Assembly (NCBI RefSeq): GCF_016894385.1
Contig: NZ_CP069812.1
Span: 558,001 to 622,000 of the forward strand
Length of the DNA stretch: 64,000 nucleotides
From: Cupriavidus oxalaticus
GTDB taxonomy: Bacteria; Pseudomonadota; Gammaproteobacteria; Burkholderiales; Burkholderiaceae
Direction: 5' to 3'
The position numbers and the translations under genes were made by a program. Of this stretch, positions 56,854 through 63,950 are shown piece after piece (position 1 is the stretch's first letter; every line of letters starts with the position of its first letter). Under the pieces are notes generated by a model. It did no database searches and was not told the origin of the DNA. It saw nothing but the letters and a program-made list of their open reading frames with translations.

Positions 56854-56965
56854 TTCCACATGAGTGCGGGACAGGATTGTGGACCGGTTGTGGACAGGTG
56901 TCGGAGAAGCCACCTAAGTCATTGATTTTAAAGGTTAGGAATGTGATTGCTTAAAAAACAGGCAA
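56854..56965 (+). repeat. DnaA-box-like module B
   Basis: TTCCACA (56854-56860), 16 bp, TTGTGGA (56877-56883), 4 bp, TTGTGGA (56888-56894). The geometry is identical to module A. It is followed by AAGTCATTGATTTTAAAGG and a small dyad TTGC(TT)...(AG)GCAA (56947-56965) with an A-rich loop. Confidence 0.8.
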
Positions 56966-57025
56966 ATGCGCGCTGACGCGTCCCCCAGCGGGGCGGCGGC
57001 GCGTCGCGTGGGTAAACCCGTGCTT

Positions 57026-57137
57026 TTCCACACCGGGCAGGGAGAGGATTGTGGACGGCCTGTGGATAAAGTCTGGAGAGGTAGGCTAACCCATTGATTT
57101 TATGAGGTATGCGAGGGGCTGCCTGGAAATTAGGCAA
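57026..57137 (+). repeat. DnaA-box-like module C with one consensus DnaA box
   Basis: TTCCACA (57026-57032), 16 bp, TTGTGGA (57049-57055), 4 bp, CTGTGGA (57060-57066). The second box extends to TGTGGATAA (57061-57069), the exact consensus DnaA box in reverse. It is followed by CCATTGATTTTATGAGG and the hairpin TGCCT/AGGCA (57120-57124 with 57132-57136). Confidence 0.8.
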
Positions 57138-57269
57138 TCCATCGCTTATCGCCGTTCCACATGATGCCTTGCCGACGCGTGGCATGACATGCCGGCTACG
57201 CCGCCTGGGGCGTGACGCTGACCACGCTTGACCGGCAAGGCCGCGGTAAAGTCGGGTAAACCCCGTACT

Positions 57270-57345
57270 TTATCCAGAGAATCTGTGGATAACTTTGTGA
57301 ACAAGCCCCATCCGTACTCGCTAAGTGGTTGATGCAAAAGAGAAT
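57270..57345 (+). repeat. DnaA-box-like module D with one consensus DnaA box
   Basis: CTGTGGA (57283-57289), 4 bp, TTTGTGA (57294-57300). The first box extends to TGTGGATAA (57284-57292), an exact consensus DnaA box. TTATCCAGA (57270-57278) lies just upstream in inverted orientation. It is followed by GGTTGATGCAAAAGAG. The distance to the inverted element is shorter than in modules A-C. Confidence 0.75.
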
Positions 57346-57512
57346 TAGTTATATTGCCTACTTTTTATTGCGGTCATAAAACTCATAAAAATCAAAGAGT
57401 TGTACGAAACAATGCGGCCTGCGGGGCAGCATCCGGCTATCATCGCTACCCTCTTGACAGACCAGTTATGCTGTGGACATGTCCCATTAACGCCGCTCGA
57501 CCGGCGTGCGCC

Positions 57513-58898
57513 ATGCCCGACCTGACCAGCTTTTCGCGTGACGCTTCCCCCACCGGTTCACGTAGTGGCCGTGAAGTCATTCCTGTCGGCGAGCTGAACC
57601 ACACCATCGCCCGATTGCTGGAGCGCAGCTTCCCGCTGGCCTGGGTGCGCGGCGAGATCTCCAACTTCACCCGTGCGGCCAGCGGCCACTGGTATTTCTC
57701 GCTCAAGGATGCGCGCGCCCAGATCCGCTGCGTGATGTTCCGCGGCCGCAACCAGCATGTCGACTTCCAGCCGCGCGAGGGCGAGGCGGTCGAGGTGCGC
57801 GCCGTGGTCACGATGTACGAGGCGCGTGGCGAACTGCAGCTCGGCGTGGAGGCGATGCGCCGCGCCGGCCTGGGCAACCTGTACGAAGCCTTCCTGCGGC
57901 TGAAGGAAAAGCTGGCGCAGGCCGGGCTGTTCGCCCCCGAGCGCAAGCGGCCGGTGCCGGTGCACCCGCGCACCATCGGCGTCATCACCTCGCTGCAGGC
58001 CGCCGCCCTGCGCGATGTGCTGACCACGCTGCGCCGGCGCGCGCCGCATGTGCCGGTGGTGGTCTACCCGGTACCGGTGCAGGGTGCCGGCGCAGCGCAG
58101 AAGATCGCCGACATGATCGACCTGGCCGATGCGCGCCGCGAGTGCGACGTGCTGATCCTGTGCCGCGGCGGCGGCAGCATCGAAGACCTGTGGTCGTTCA
58201 ATGAAGAAGTGGTGGCGCACGCGATCGCGCGCTGCGCGCTGCCGCTGATTTCCGGGGTGGGCCACGAGACCGACTTCACCATTGCCGATTTCGTTGCCGA
58301 CGTGCGCGCGCCCACGCCGACCGGCGCGGCCGAACTGGTCAGCCCCGACCGTGCGCACCTGCTGGCGCGGACCCTGCGCGGCCGCGACGCGCTGGCGCAG
58401 GCCATGCGCCGTGCGCTGGACCTGCGCGCCCAGCACCTGGACTGGCTGGCGCGGCGCGTGCGCAGCCCGCAGGCGCAACTGCAGGAGCGCCGCGCGCGCG
58501 TCGACAATCTGGCCCGACACTTGCGGTCGGCATTGCGCGACACCGTGGTGTCGCAGCGCCACCGCCAGCAAGTGCTGGCGATGCGCTGGCGCGCATGCCG
58601 GCCCGACACGGCCGCGGCACAGGCGGACCTGGCACGGCTGCGGCAGCGGCTGCAGGCCGCCGCCACGCGCCGCCACGAGCGCGCCGGCCAGCGCCTGGCG
58701 CGCGCCGCCGGTGCGCTGGAGCTGCTGGCGCCGCAGCGCACGCTCGAGCGCGGCTACGCGGTGCTGCTCGACCAGCGCGGACGCGCGCTGCGCTCGCCCA
58801 CCGAGATCCGCCCGGGCAGCGTGGTCGAGGCGCACCTGGCCGAGGGCGTGGCCGACCTGTCGATCGCCGGCGTGCAGGCGAAGCTGGGCGATTTCTGA
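57513..58898 (+). CDS. xseA: Exodeoxyribonuclease VII large subunit
   Basis: Catalytic subunit of exonuclease VII, a single-strand-specific nuclease in mismatch repair and damage tolerance. The 461-residue protein has an N-terminal OB fold ([33 protein letters not shown] in pieces; [22 protein letters not shown]), then the nuclease core with [28 protein letters not shown] and [29 protein letters not shown] in pieces, a long coiled coil, and a C-terminal beta strand segment. I chose the ATG at 57513 ([11 protein letters not shown]), although MLW at 57471 is in frame. The small subunit gene xseB is not in the window. Confidence 0.96.
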   Translation: MPDLTSFSRDASPTGSRSGREVIPVGELNHTIARLLERSFPLAWVRGEISNFTRAASGHWYFSLKDARAQIRCVMFRGRNQHVDFQPREGEAVEVRAVVTMYEARGELQLGVEAMRRAGLGNLYEAFLRLKEKLAQAGLFAPERKRPVPVHPRTIGVITSLQAAALRDVLTTLRRRAPHVPVVVYPVPVQGAGAAQKIADMIDLADARRECDVLILCRGGGSIEDLWSFNEEVVAHAIARCALPLISGVGHETDFTIADFVADVRAPTPTGAAELVSPDRAHLLARTLRGRDALAQAMRRALDLRAQHLDWLARRVRSPQAQLQERRARVDNLARHLRSALRDTVVSQRHRQQVLAMRWRACRPDTAAAQADLARLRQRLQAAATRRHERAGQRLARAAGALELLAPQRTLERGYAVLLDQRGRALRSPTEIRPGSVVEAHLAEGVADLSIAGVQAKLGDF

Positions 58899-58940
58899 GG
58901 GTGCTCCTTAGTGGCCCGAACTTGCCCAAGCAAGGTGTTC

Positions 58941-59094
58941 TCCCTCTCCCCTCAGGGGAAAGGGCTGGGGTGAGGGTGGTCTAGCCAGGCACCACATCAA
59001 GCAAGGCCAACGGTTTTCACCCGCGGGTGTCAGCCTTTGACCCGCCTGCCCTCACCCCCGGTTGCTCTCCCGCCAAGCGGGAGAGGGGAGCAAA
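58941..59094. repeat. Intergenic CTCTCCC-type inverted repeat (family 2, copy 2)
   Basis: CCCTCTCCCCTCAGGGG leads into GGTGAGGGTGGTCTAGCCAGGCACCAC and ends with CTCTCCCGCCAAGCGGGAGAGGGG, closely matching the purC-purE element at 3374-3491 in both ends and centre. It fills most of the xseA-sodB gap. Confidence 0.7.
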
Positions 59095-59171
59095 CCGGCG
59101 CCTTTCTCAATCGCCCCGGAAACCCGCCTCCGGACCAACTAACATCGGAGCAGGGGGCATAGGCCTGCGGT

Positions 59172-59200
59172 TTGCGTGGGTATTACAAGTCCCCTACAAT
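59172..59200 (+). promoter_or_regulatory. Probable sigma-70 promoter of sodB
   Basis: TTGCGT (59172-59177), 17 bp, TACAAT (59195-59200), located 44 bp before the sodB start. This is the best-spaced promoter-like pair I found in the window. The ACAGAGACAGAACA leader before the ATG has only a weak ribosome-binding site. Confidence 0.6.
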
Positions 59201-59244
59201 CGGCAATTCCGGACCCTACAACCCCAACCCACAGAGACAGAACA

Positions 59245-59826
59245 ATGGAACACAAGCTCCCCCCGCTTCCGTACGCGCATGATGCCCTGGCTCCGCACAT
59301 CTCCAAGGAGACGCTGGAGTTCCATCATGACAAGCATCACCAGACCTACGTCACCAACCTGAACAACCTCATCAAGGGCACCGAGTTCGAGAACGCGACC
59401 CTGGAAGAGATCGTCAAGAAGTCGTCGGGCGGCATCTTCAACAACGCTGCCCAGGTGTGGAACCACACCTTCTACTGGGATTCGCTGAAGCCGAACGGCG
59501 GCGGCCAGCCGACCGGCGCCCTGGCTGATGCCATCAACGCCAAGTGGGGCTCGTTCGACAAGTTCAAGGAAGAGTTCACCAAGGTTGCCGTCGGCACCTT
59601 CGGTTCGGGCTGGGCCTGGCTGGTGAAGAAGGCCGACGGCTCGCTGGACCTGGTGTCCACCTCCAACGCCGCGACGCCGCTGACCACCGACGCCAAGCCG
59701 CTGCTGACCTGCGACGTGTGGGAACACGCCTACTACATCGACTATCGCAATGCCCGTCCCAAGTACGTCGAGGCATTCTGGAACGTCGTGAACTGGGACT
59801 TCGCCGGCTCGAACTTCGCTGGCTGA
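59245..59826 (+). CDS. sodB: Iron superoxide dismutase
   Basis: Cytosolic dismutation of superoxide to peroxide and oxygen. The 193-residue protein has [18 protein letters not shown] at the N-terminus and metal ligands in [13 protein letters not shown], in [10 protein letters not shown] and in the signature [18 protein letters not shown]. The segment GGGQPTG and the length fit the iron-type enzyme. The start at 59245 follows the promoter-like pair listed above. A strong terminator comes 25 bp after the stop. Confidence 0.97.
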   Translation: MEHKLPPLPYAHDALAPHISKETLEFHHDKHHQTYVTNLNNLIKGTEFENATLEEIVKKSSGGIFNNAAQVWNHTFYWDSLKPNGGGQPTGALADAINAKWGSFDKFKEEFTKVAVGTFGSGWAWLVKKADGSLDLVSTSNAATPLTTDAKPLLTCDVWEHAYYIDYRNARPKYVEAFWNVVNWDFAGSNFAG

Positions 59827-59850
59827 TCCACGGCCAACGCTGCACCAGTG

Positions 59851-59876
59851 AAAAGCCCCGGAATTCCGGGGCTTTT
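59851..59876. terminator. Bidirectional rho-independent terminator (sodB / DUF4142 gene)
   Basis: A perfect 26-bp palindrome (13-bp arms), AAAAGCCCCGGAA / TTCCGGGGCTTTT, followed by another T. The genes on either side converge on it. Confidence 0.93.
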
Positions 59877-59926
59877 TGCTGGGTATTTGATTTTGCCGGG
59901 TACTTGAAGTTCGCCGTTCGCGCCGC

Positions 59927-60478
59927 TCACGGCTTCTGCGAGGTCACCTGCGAAGCCAACTGCCGCGCCATCTCGAGGTGGTGGTTCAGCGTCGGCAGCG
60001 TCTGCCGCGCGAAGGCCTTGACGCCCTCGTCCTTGGCGTCGTCGGCGGCCTTGCGGAACAGCGCCACCGCCTCCTGGTGGGCATCGACGCCGATCTGCCG
60101 CGCGTAGGCGCTGTCGAACGCGCTGCCGCTGAGCTTGCCCAGGTTTTCCAGCTCCTGCTTCTTTACTTCCGGCGGCGACGCTGGCAGCTGAATGCCGAGC
60201 TTTCTCGCCAGCTGGAGCATCTTCTCGTCCGCGGCCTGGTGGTCGCGGATCATCTGCGCGGCGAAGGCCTTGACCGCTTCGCCGCTTGCGCGCGTCTGCG
60301 CGAGCTTGCTGGCCGCGATCTCCAGTGCGCTGGCCTCGGCCGCGTCGCGCAGGAACAGCGCGTCCTTGTTCGGCGCCATCGCGGTGCCTGGCTTGTCCGA
60401 CAAGGGCGCCGCATAGGCACCGGTGGCAAGCAGCAGCGCCATCGCTGCAAGGGTCGTCTTGGGGATGGATCGCAGCAT
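59927..60478 (-). CDS. DUF4142 domain protein, exported
   Basis: Protein of 183 residues with a signal peptide (LAAMALLLATGAYAAPLSDK) and a helical DUF4142 domain of ferritin-like shape: FLRDAAEASALEIAASKLAQTRASGEAVKAFAAQMIRDHQ in pieces, DSAYARQIGVDAHQEAVALFRKAADDAKDEGVKAFARQTLPTLNHHLEMA in pieces. The family is widespread in soil proteobacteria, often several copies per genome, and is linked to stress responses only by context. It lies next to a short-chain dehydrogenase 10 bp upstream in the same direction. Confidence 0.88.
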   Translation of the reverse strand: MLRSIPKTTLAAMALLLATGAYAAPLSDKPGTAMAPNKDALFLRDAAEASALEIAASKLAQTRASGEAVKAFAAQMIRDHQAADEKMLQLARKLGIQLPASPPEVKKQELENLGKLSGSAFDSAYARQIGVDAHQEAVALFRKAADDAKDEGVKAFARQTLPTLNHHLEMARQLASQVTSQKP

Positions 60479-60488
60479 GACAGCCTCC

Positions 60489-61253
60489 TCAGTCCTGTTT
60501 CGGTTGCCCGTTCGACGCCATCAGTCCGCCATCGACGGGGAGGTTCACGCCGGTGACAAAGCGCGCATCGTCGCTCGCCAGGAACGCGATCACCGCGGCG
60601 ATGTCTTCGGGCTCCGCGGTACGGCCCAGCGCGATACGGTCGCGAAAGCGCTCAATCAGCGCTTCGTCCTCGAACATGTCCCTGGTCAGGTCGGTGCGCG
60701 TCAGCGACGGGCACACGGCATTGACGCGCACGCCGTCGCGGCCATAGTCCATGGCCAGCGCGCGCGTCAGGTTGCTGACGCCGCCCTTGGCGGCGTTATA
60801 GAAGGACAACCCCCAGTCGCCGCCCAGTCCCGATACCGACGACACATTGACGATGCAGCCGCGCGACTTGAGCAGCGCGGGCATGGCGGCGCGGCAGCCG
60901 TGGAAGACACCGTCGAGGTCGATCGCGGTCACCTTGCGCCAGTCGTCGAGGCTGGCCTCGGTGATGCGGCCCTCGACCGCCACGCCGGCGTTGTTCACCA
61001 TCACGTCGAGCCGCCGGAACCGCTGCAGCGCCGCCGACACCAGCGCTTGGACCTGCTCCCACTGCGAAACGTCGGTGACCTGCACCAGGCGGCGGCCCTC
61101 GGGCAGCGTGCCGGCGATGGTGTCGAGCTTCTCGCGCGTGCGCCCGGCAAGCACCACGCTGGCGCCTTCTTCGGCAAAGCGGCGCCCGGTCGCCGCGCCG
61201 ATGCCCGATCCTGCGCCGGTCACGATGACCACCTTGTCGGTAAAGCGTTGCAT
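60489..61253 (-). CDS. Short-chain dehydrogenase/reductase
   Basis: SDR of 254 residues: cofactor motif VTGAGSGIGAATGRRFAEEG, NNAGVAVEG, the catalytic Ser in VNVSSVSGLGG, the Tyr-Lys pair in SFYNAAKGGVSNLTRALAMDYG, and a C-terminal NLPVDGGLMASNG. It belongs to the classical FabG-like group; its substrate cannot be predicted. The ATG at 61253 is preceded by AGAGGAGGCAGACTTC. It is read together with the downstream DUF4142 gene. Confidence 0.92.
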   Translation of the reverse strand: MQRFTDKVVIVTGAGSGIGAATGRRFAEEGASVVLAGRTREKLDTIAGTLPEGRRLVQVTDVSQWEQVQALVSAALQRFRRLDVMVNNAGVAVEGRITEASLDDWRKVTAIDLDGVFHGCRAAMPALLKSRGCIVNVSSVSGLGGDWGLSFYNAAKGGVSNLTRALAMDYGRDGVRVNAVCPSLTRTDLTRDMFEDEALIERFRDRIALGRTAEPEDIAAVIAFLASDDARFVTGVNLPVDGGLMASNGQPKQD

Positions 61254-61293
61254 GAAGTCTGCCTCCTCTGTGAACACGCGGGTTCGAGCCGAT

Positions 61294-61332
61294 TTCAACG
61301 TCCTTTTTCAACGTCCCTTTTTTTCAACGTCC
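61294..61332 (-). repeat. Triplicated TTCAACGTCC at the 3' end of a small secreted protein gene
   Basis: TTCAACGTCC occurs at 61294-61303, 61307-61316 and 61323-61332, separated by T-rich spacers. The last copy contains the stop codon (TGA on the minus strand) of the gene ending at 61324, so the gene's end has been duplicated into the spacer, as at purE. Confidence 0.85.
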
Positions 61333-61716
61333 CTTGGAATCGGGTACGCGGGTCTGGTCGATGCTGGCGCCGCCGCTGCCGGTGCGCGGCTTGCCGTGCA
61401 AGCCATCGCGGTCGACCTTGCCGGCGCTTTCCGACGCCGGCTTGGGTTGGTCGCGGCCAGGCAGGCCGCCCGCCGTATGCGGTTCCCTGGGCACGTCGCC
61501 CAGATCCCGGGCGAGCCCGCCGGGATTGGTCGGCGTGGCGCCCGGCGTGCTCGCCGGCGCCACCCCGGCGCCGGGCGGCGGGATGGTCTGGCTGCCTATG
61601 GGGCCCTTGTCGGTGCGCACGCCGGTGCTGTCGATCTTCTGGGCCAGCGCGCCGCCGGCCAGCAGCGACAGCAGCGCGGCGGCGGCTGCAAAGCGCGAGG
61701 AAAAGCGGATGCGCAT
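61324..61716 (-). CDS. Small secreted Pro/Gly-rich protein of unknown function
   Basis: Protein of 130 residues. The Sec signal (RFAAAAALLSLLAGGALAQ) is followed by a low-complexity mature part rich in Gly, Pro, Thr and Asp, with IGSQTIPPPGAGVAPAST and GGLARDLGDVP. No domain was recognised. The start at 61716 follows CAGGAGAGATCC, a good ribosome-binding site. The codon use and GC content are like the neighbours. It is likely real because of signal plus ribosome-binding site, but it could be restricted to related species. Confidence 0.7.
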   Translation of the reverse strand: MRIRFSSRFAAAAALLSLLAGGALAQKIDSTGVRTDKGPIGSQTIPPPGAGVAPASTPGATPTNPGGLARDLGDVPREPHTAGGLPGRDQPKPASESAGKVDRDGLHGKPRTGSGGASIDQTRVPDSKGR

Positions 61717-62019
61717 GGATCTCTCCTGGAGTGACAGTGTCCTGCTGTTGTTGCGCAAAGCATTTGCCGGGCCATGGACTGGACACCGGCCTGCGTCAGC
61801 GCGGCCGGTCGCTGGCGGGTCGTCATATCGCACTTTCTACAAGCGCTGGCGGTTCTTACAGGCGTCATCGGCGGCATGCCGTGTGGTCGGGGAGGGGCCG
61901 GGGAGGGGCCGGGGATGGGCCCCCCATGTGTCCGGTCCGCCGCAGCCGCGCTGCCGTGGAACGAAAGTTGCGCGCCATGCAGAAGTGGCCGCGCCGCGGC
62001 CGATGCCTCAGGAGGTGCC
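61717..62019. other. Divergent non-coding gap with an 11-bp tandem repeat
   Basis: 303 bp between two divergent small genes. It contains GGGGAGGGGCC twice and GGGGATGGGCC once in direct succession (61889-61921). Presumably it also holds promoters in both directions; no clear hexamers found. Confidence 0.6.
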
Positions 62020-62313
62020 ATGAAACAAAGCAAGCACGACACGTCGGGCGACCCGTCGCTCGACCAGCGCCAGGGACTGGATGACCGCGAACTGCAGGAA
62101 AACGCGGCGGAAAACCAGCGCGCGCGCGAACGCGCCGCGGCGGACTGGGAGCATGCGGCTTCGCATCGCAAGGACGAACCCAAGGAGCAGTCCGCACGGC
62201 GGCGCGAAGAGAGGCCCGGCCGCGGAGACTTCCCGCCCGGCGTCGGCAAGCGCGACCTGCACGACCCGGGCAGCCGCGATCCCGATGCGCCGCCCACCGT
62301 GAACCGTTCCTGA
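62020..62313 (+). CDS. Small charged hydrophilic protein, unknown function
   Basis: Protein of 97 residues, MKQSKHDTSGDPSLDQRQGL..., extremely rich in Asp, Glu, Arg, Gln and Ala, with no hydrophobic segment and probably intrinsically disordered. A strong AGGAGGTGCC precedes the ATG at 62020, which supports translation. It resembles small stress-related hydrophilic proteins in composition only. It is divergent from the secreted protein gene and converges with the uracil-DNA glycosylase gene 6 bp away. Confidence 0.72.
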   Translation: MKQSKHDTSGDPSLDQRQGLDDRELQENAAENQRARERAAADWEHAASHRKDEPKEQSARRREERPGRGDFPPGVGKRDLHDPGSRDPDAPPTVNRS

Positions 62314-62319
62314 TACTGG

Positions 62320-62925
62320 CTAGCTTTCACCGCGCGCCAGCCGCGCGGCGGCGCGCAGGCTGCGCACGATGCGGTCGAACGCGGCCGCGCGCGCGTCGTC
62401 GGAACGCTGGCGCAGCGCGAACGACGGGTGATACGTGGCGATGACGAGCCGGCCCTCGTGCTCGACCGGCGTATCCATCATCGTGCCCAGCGTCACGCTC
62501 TTGCGGCCCAGCACCGCGCGCGCGGCGGTGGCGCCCAGCGCGACGATGATCCTCGGATCCACCTGCTTCAGCTCGCGCTCGAGCCACAGGTGGCAGGCTT
62601 CGATCTCCAGTTGGCCCGGCGACTTGTGCAACCGCCGCTTGCCACGCAACTCGAACTTGAAGTGCTTGACCGCATTGGTCATGAACAGCTTGTCGCGGTC
62701 CAGCCCGGCCTGTTCCAGCGCATCGTCCAGCAGGTGTCCCGCGGGGCCCACGAACGGCGAGCCCTGCAGGTCTTCCTGCGAGCCGGGCTGCTCGCCCACC
62801 AGCATGATGCGCGCGTGCGACGCGCCGGCGCCGGGCACGCCCTGCGTGGCGTTGCGCCACAGCGGGCAACGCCGGCATTCATTCAGTTCGGCACGGCTGA
62901 CTGGTGGCTTCCTGCGCTCGGGCAT
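62320..62925 (-). CDS. UdgX-like uracil-DNA glycosylase superfamily protein
   Basis: Protein of 201 residues with the family 4/UdgX architecture: a Cys pair in ECRRCPLW (Cys17, Cys20) for the 4Fe-4S cluster, VGEQPGSQEDLQGSPFVGPAG as motif A, the loop GKRRLHKSP and ATYHPSFALR as the C-terminal motif. The KRR(I/L)H loop with its His (His100 here) is the hallmark of UdgX, which forms a covalent bond with the abasic site after removing uracil. Ordinary family 4 enzymes lack this loop. I chose the ATG at 62925; the longer frame starts in the neighbouring gene region. Confidence 0.88.
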   Translation of the reverse strand: MPERRKPPVSRAELNECRRCPLWRNATQGVPGAGASHARIMLVGEQPGSQEDLQGSPFVGPAGHLLDDALEQAGLDRDKLFMTNAVKHFKFELRGKRRLHKSPGQLEIEACHLWLERELKQVDPRIIVALGATAARAVLGRKSVTLGTMMDTPVEHEGRLVIATYHPSFALRQRSDDARAAAFDRIVRSLRAAARLARGES

Positions 62926-62944
62926 GGCATCGCTACAACATCGG

Positions 62945-63883
62945 TTATTGGAAAGGAAGGGAATCAGCCTTGCGCGGCTCGCTGGCCGACAGCGACCAGT
63001 AGCGCTCCGGCGCGCACAGGTCGCACAGCTGCGCTTCGCCGAGCATCTGCACCTGGCTCTGGTAGGCATTGACCGCGTAGCTCTTCTGGGCCAGGAGCTG
63101 GTTGACCGGCAGGTTCACGGGGGTCGCGTGCAGGCCCGCACGCAGGCATTCGGCCAGCCGTTGCTGCAGCACACCGGGCAGGCGGCGGTAGATCGCGTCT
63201 TCGTAGTACAGCCACTGCACCGGCAGTGCCGGCGCCGCTTGCGCGCGCGCGGGCACCAGCAGCGCCGCCCCCGCCGACGCGCGCGCCTGCGCCTCGTGCA
63301 TCAGCAGGCGGCAGGCGTCATGCGCCAGCACGTGGTCGGAATGGAACAGGCCGAGCGGCGCCGCCACCATGCCGTCGGCCAGCATCAGCAGCACCGGCTG
63401 CAGGCTGTCGGCGATCTCGCGCGGCGTATGGCTGCGGCCGTACTGGCTGTCCGGGAAATCGAGCCAGACCGCCTGCGCGCCCAGCATGCCAAGCGCGCGG
63501 TTGTCTTCGCGCCGGCGCGCGAGCATCGCCTGCTCGGCGCTGTCGAAGCCCGCGGCGCGGTCCCGGCCCGGTGCCACCACGCCGGCGGCCGGCACGCCGG
63601 CGAAGATCGTCACCACGCGCGCGCCGCGTGCCGCGGCGATCAGGCCGCCGCAGCTGAACACCGCGTCGCCCAGGTGCGGTGAAATCACCGTCACCGGGCC
63701 GGCTATGTCGGTCACCATGGAATCACCATTGCCATCGCCACTCTGCCGTCGCCACTCCAGGTAGCCGCGGCTGCCCAGTTGGCGGGCGAGGTGCGCCACG
63801 TAGATATTCTGGCCGCCGCAATCCGTGCTGCCGACACTGGCCAGCGGCGAAGCGTGTTCACTGATGAGCGCGATCTTGCGCAT
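62945..63883 (-). CDS. Chimeric ORF: glycosyltransferase N-terminus fused to PIG-L deacetylase-like domain
   Basis: Frame of 312 residues. Residues 1-40 (MRKIALISEHASPLASVGST, then DCGGQNIYVAHLARQLGSRG) look like the opening of a GT-B glycosyltransferase of group 1, where GGQN(V/I)YV is typical. After a non-conserved joint (LEWRRQSGDGNGDS) comes a PIG-L domain from about residue 56: VTVISPHLGDAVFSCGGLIA and the zinc motif HSDHVLAH (His181, His184). The strong ribosome-binding site ACAGGAGTCCACC serves the GT start at 63883; the internal ATG at 63718 has none. The usual PHxDD motif reads PHLGD, so the first Asp is Gly72. Probably a deletion product, perhaps still expressed. Confidence 0.75.
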   Translation of the reverse strand: MRKIALISEHASPLASVGSTDCGGQNIYVAHLARQLGSRGYLEWRRQSGDGNGDSMVTDIAGPVTVISPHLGDAVFSCGGLIAAARGARVVTIFAGVPAAGVVAPGRDRAAGFDSAEQAMLARRREDNRALGMLGAQAVWLDFPDSQYGRSHTPREIADSLQPVLLMLADGMVAAPLGLFHSDHVLAHDACRLLMHEAQARASAGAALLVPARAQAAPALPVQWLYYEDAIYRRLPGVLQQRLAECLRAGLHATPVNLPVNQLLAQKSYAVNAYQSQVQMLGEAQLCDLCAPERYWSLSASEPRKADSLPFQ

Positions 63884-63950
63884 GGTGGACTCCTGTTTGC
63901 CGCCACGCCCGCCAATGCGGGCCGACCTGGGCAGGCGCTGGCCTCAGCAG

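Larger units (their letters stand above)
56438..57512. other. 1.07-kb non-coding region with four repeated DnaA-box-like modules
   Basis: No supported gene on either strand between exbB and xseA. The DNA is locally less GC-rich than its neighbours. It contains four diverged modules, each with two TTGTGGA-like boxes starting 11 bp apart, near 56662, 56877, 57049 and 57283. Each is followed by a TTGAT(T)-AAAGG-like block, and the first three by a small hairpin. See the four separate entries. The last module runs up to the presumed promoter of xseA. Confidence 0.85.

Noticed and set aside
57454..57482. TTGACA at 57454-57459 as a -35 box for xseA
   Set aside because: No acceptable -10 hexamer at 16-18 bp spacing; not listed as a promoter.
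56438..57512. Chromosomal replication origin oriC
   Set aside because: dnaA, dnaN, rpmH, parA/B and gidA are all absent from the neighbourhood; the DnaA-box-like modules are therefore reported as a separate type of locus.
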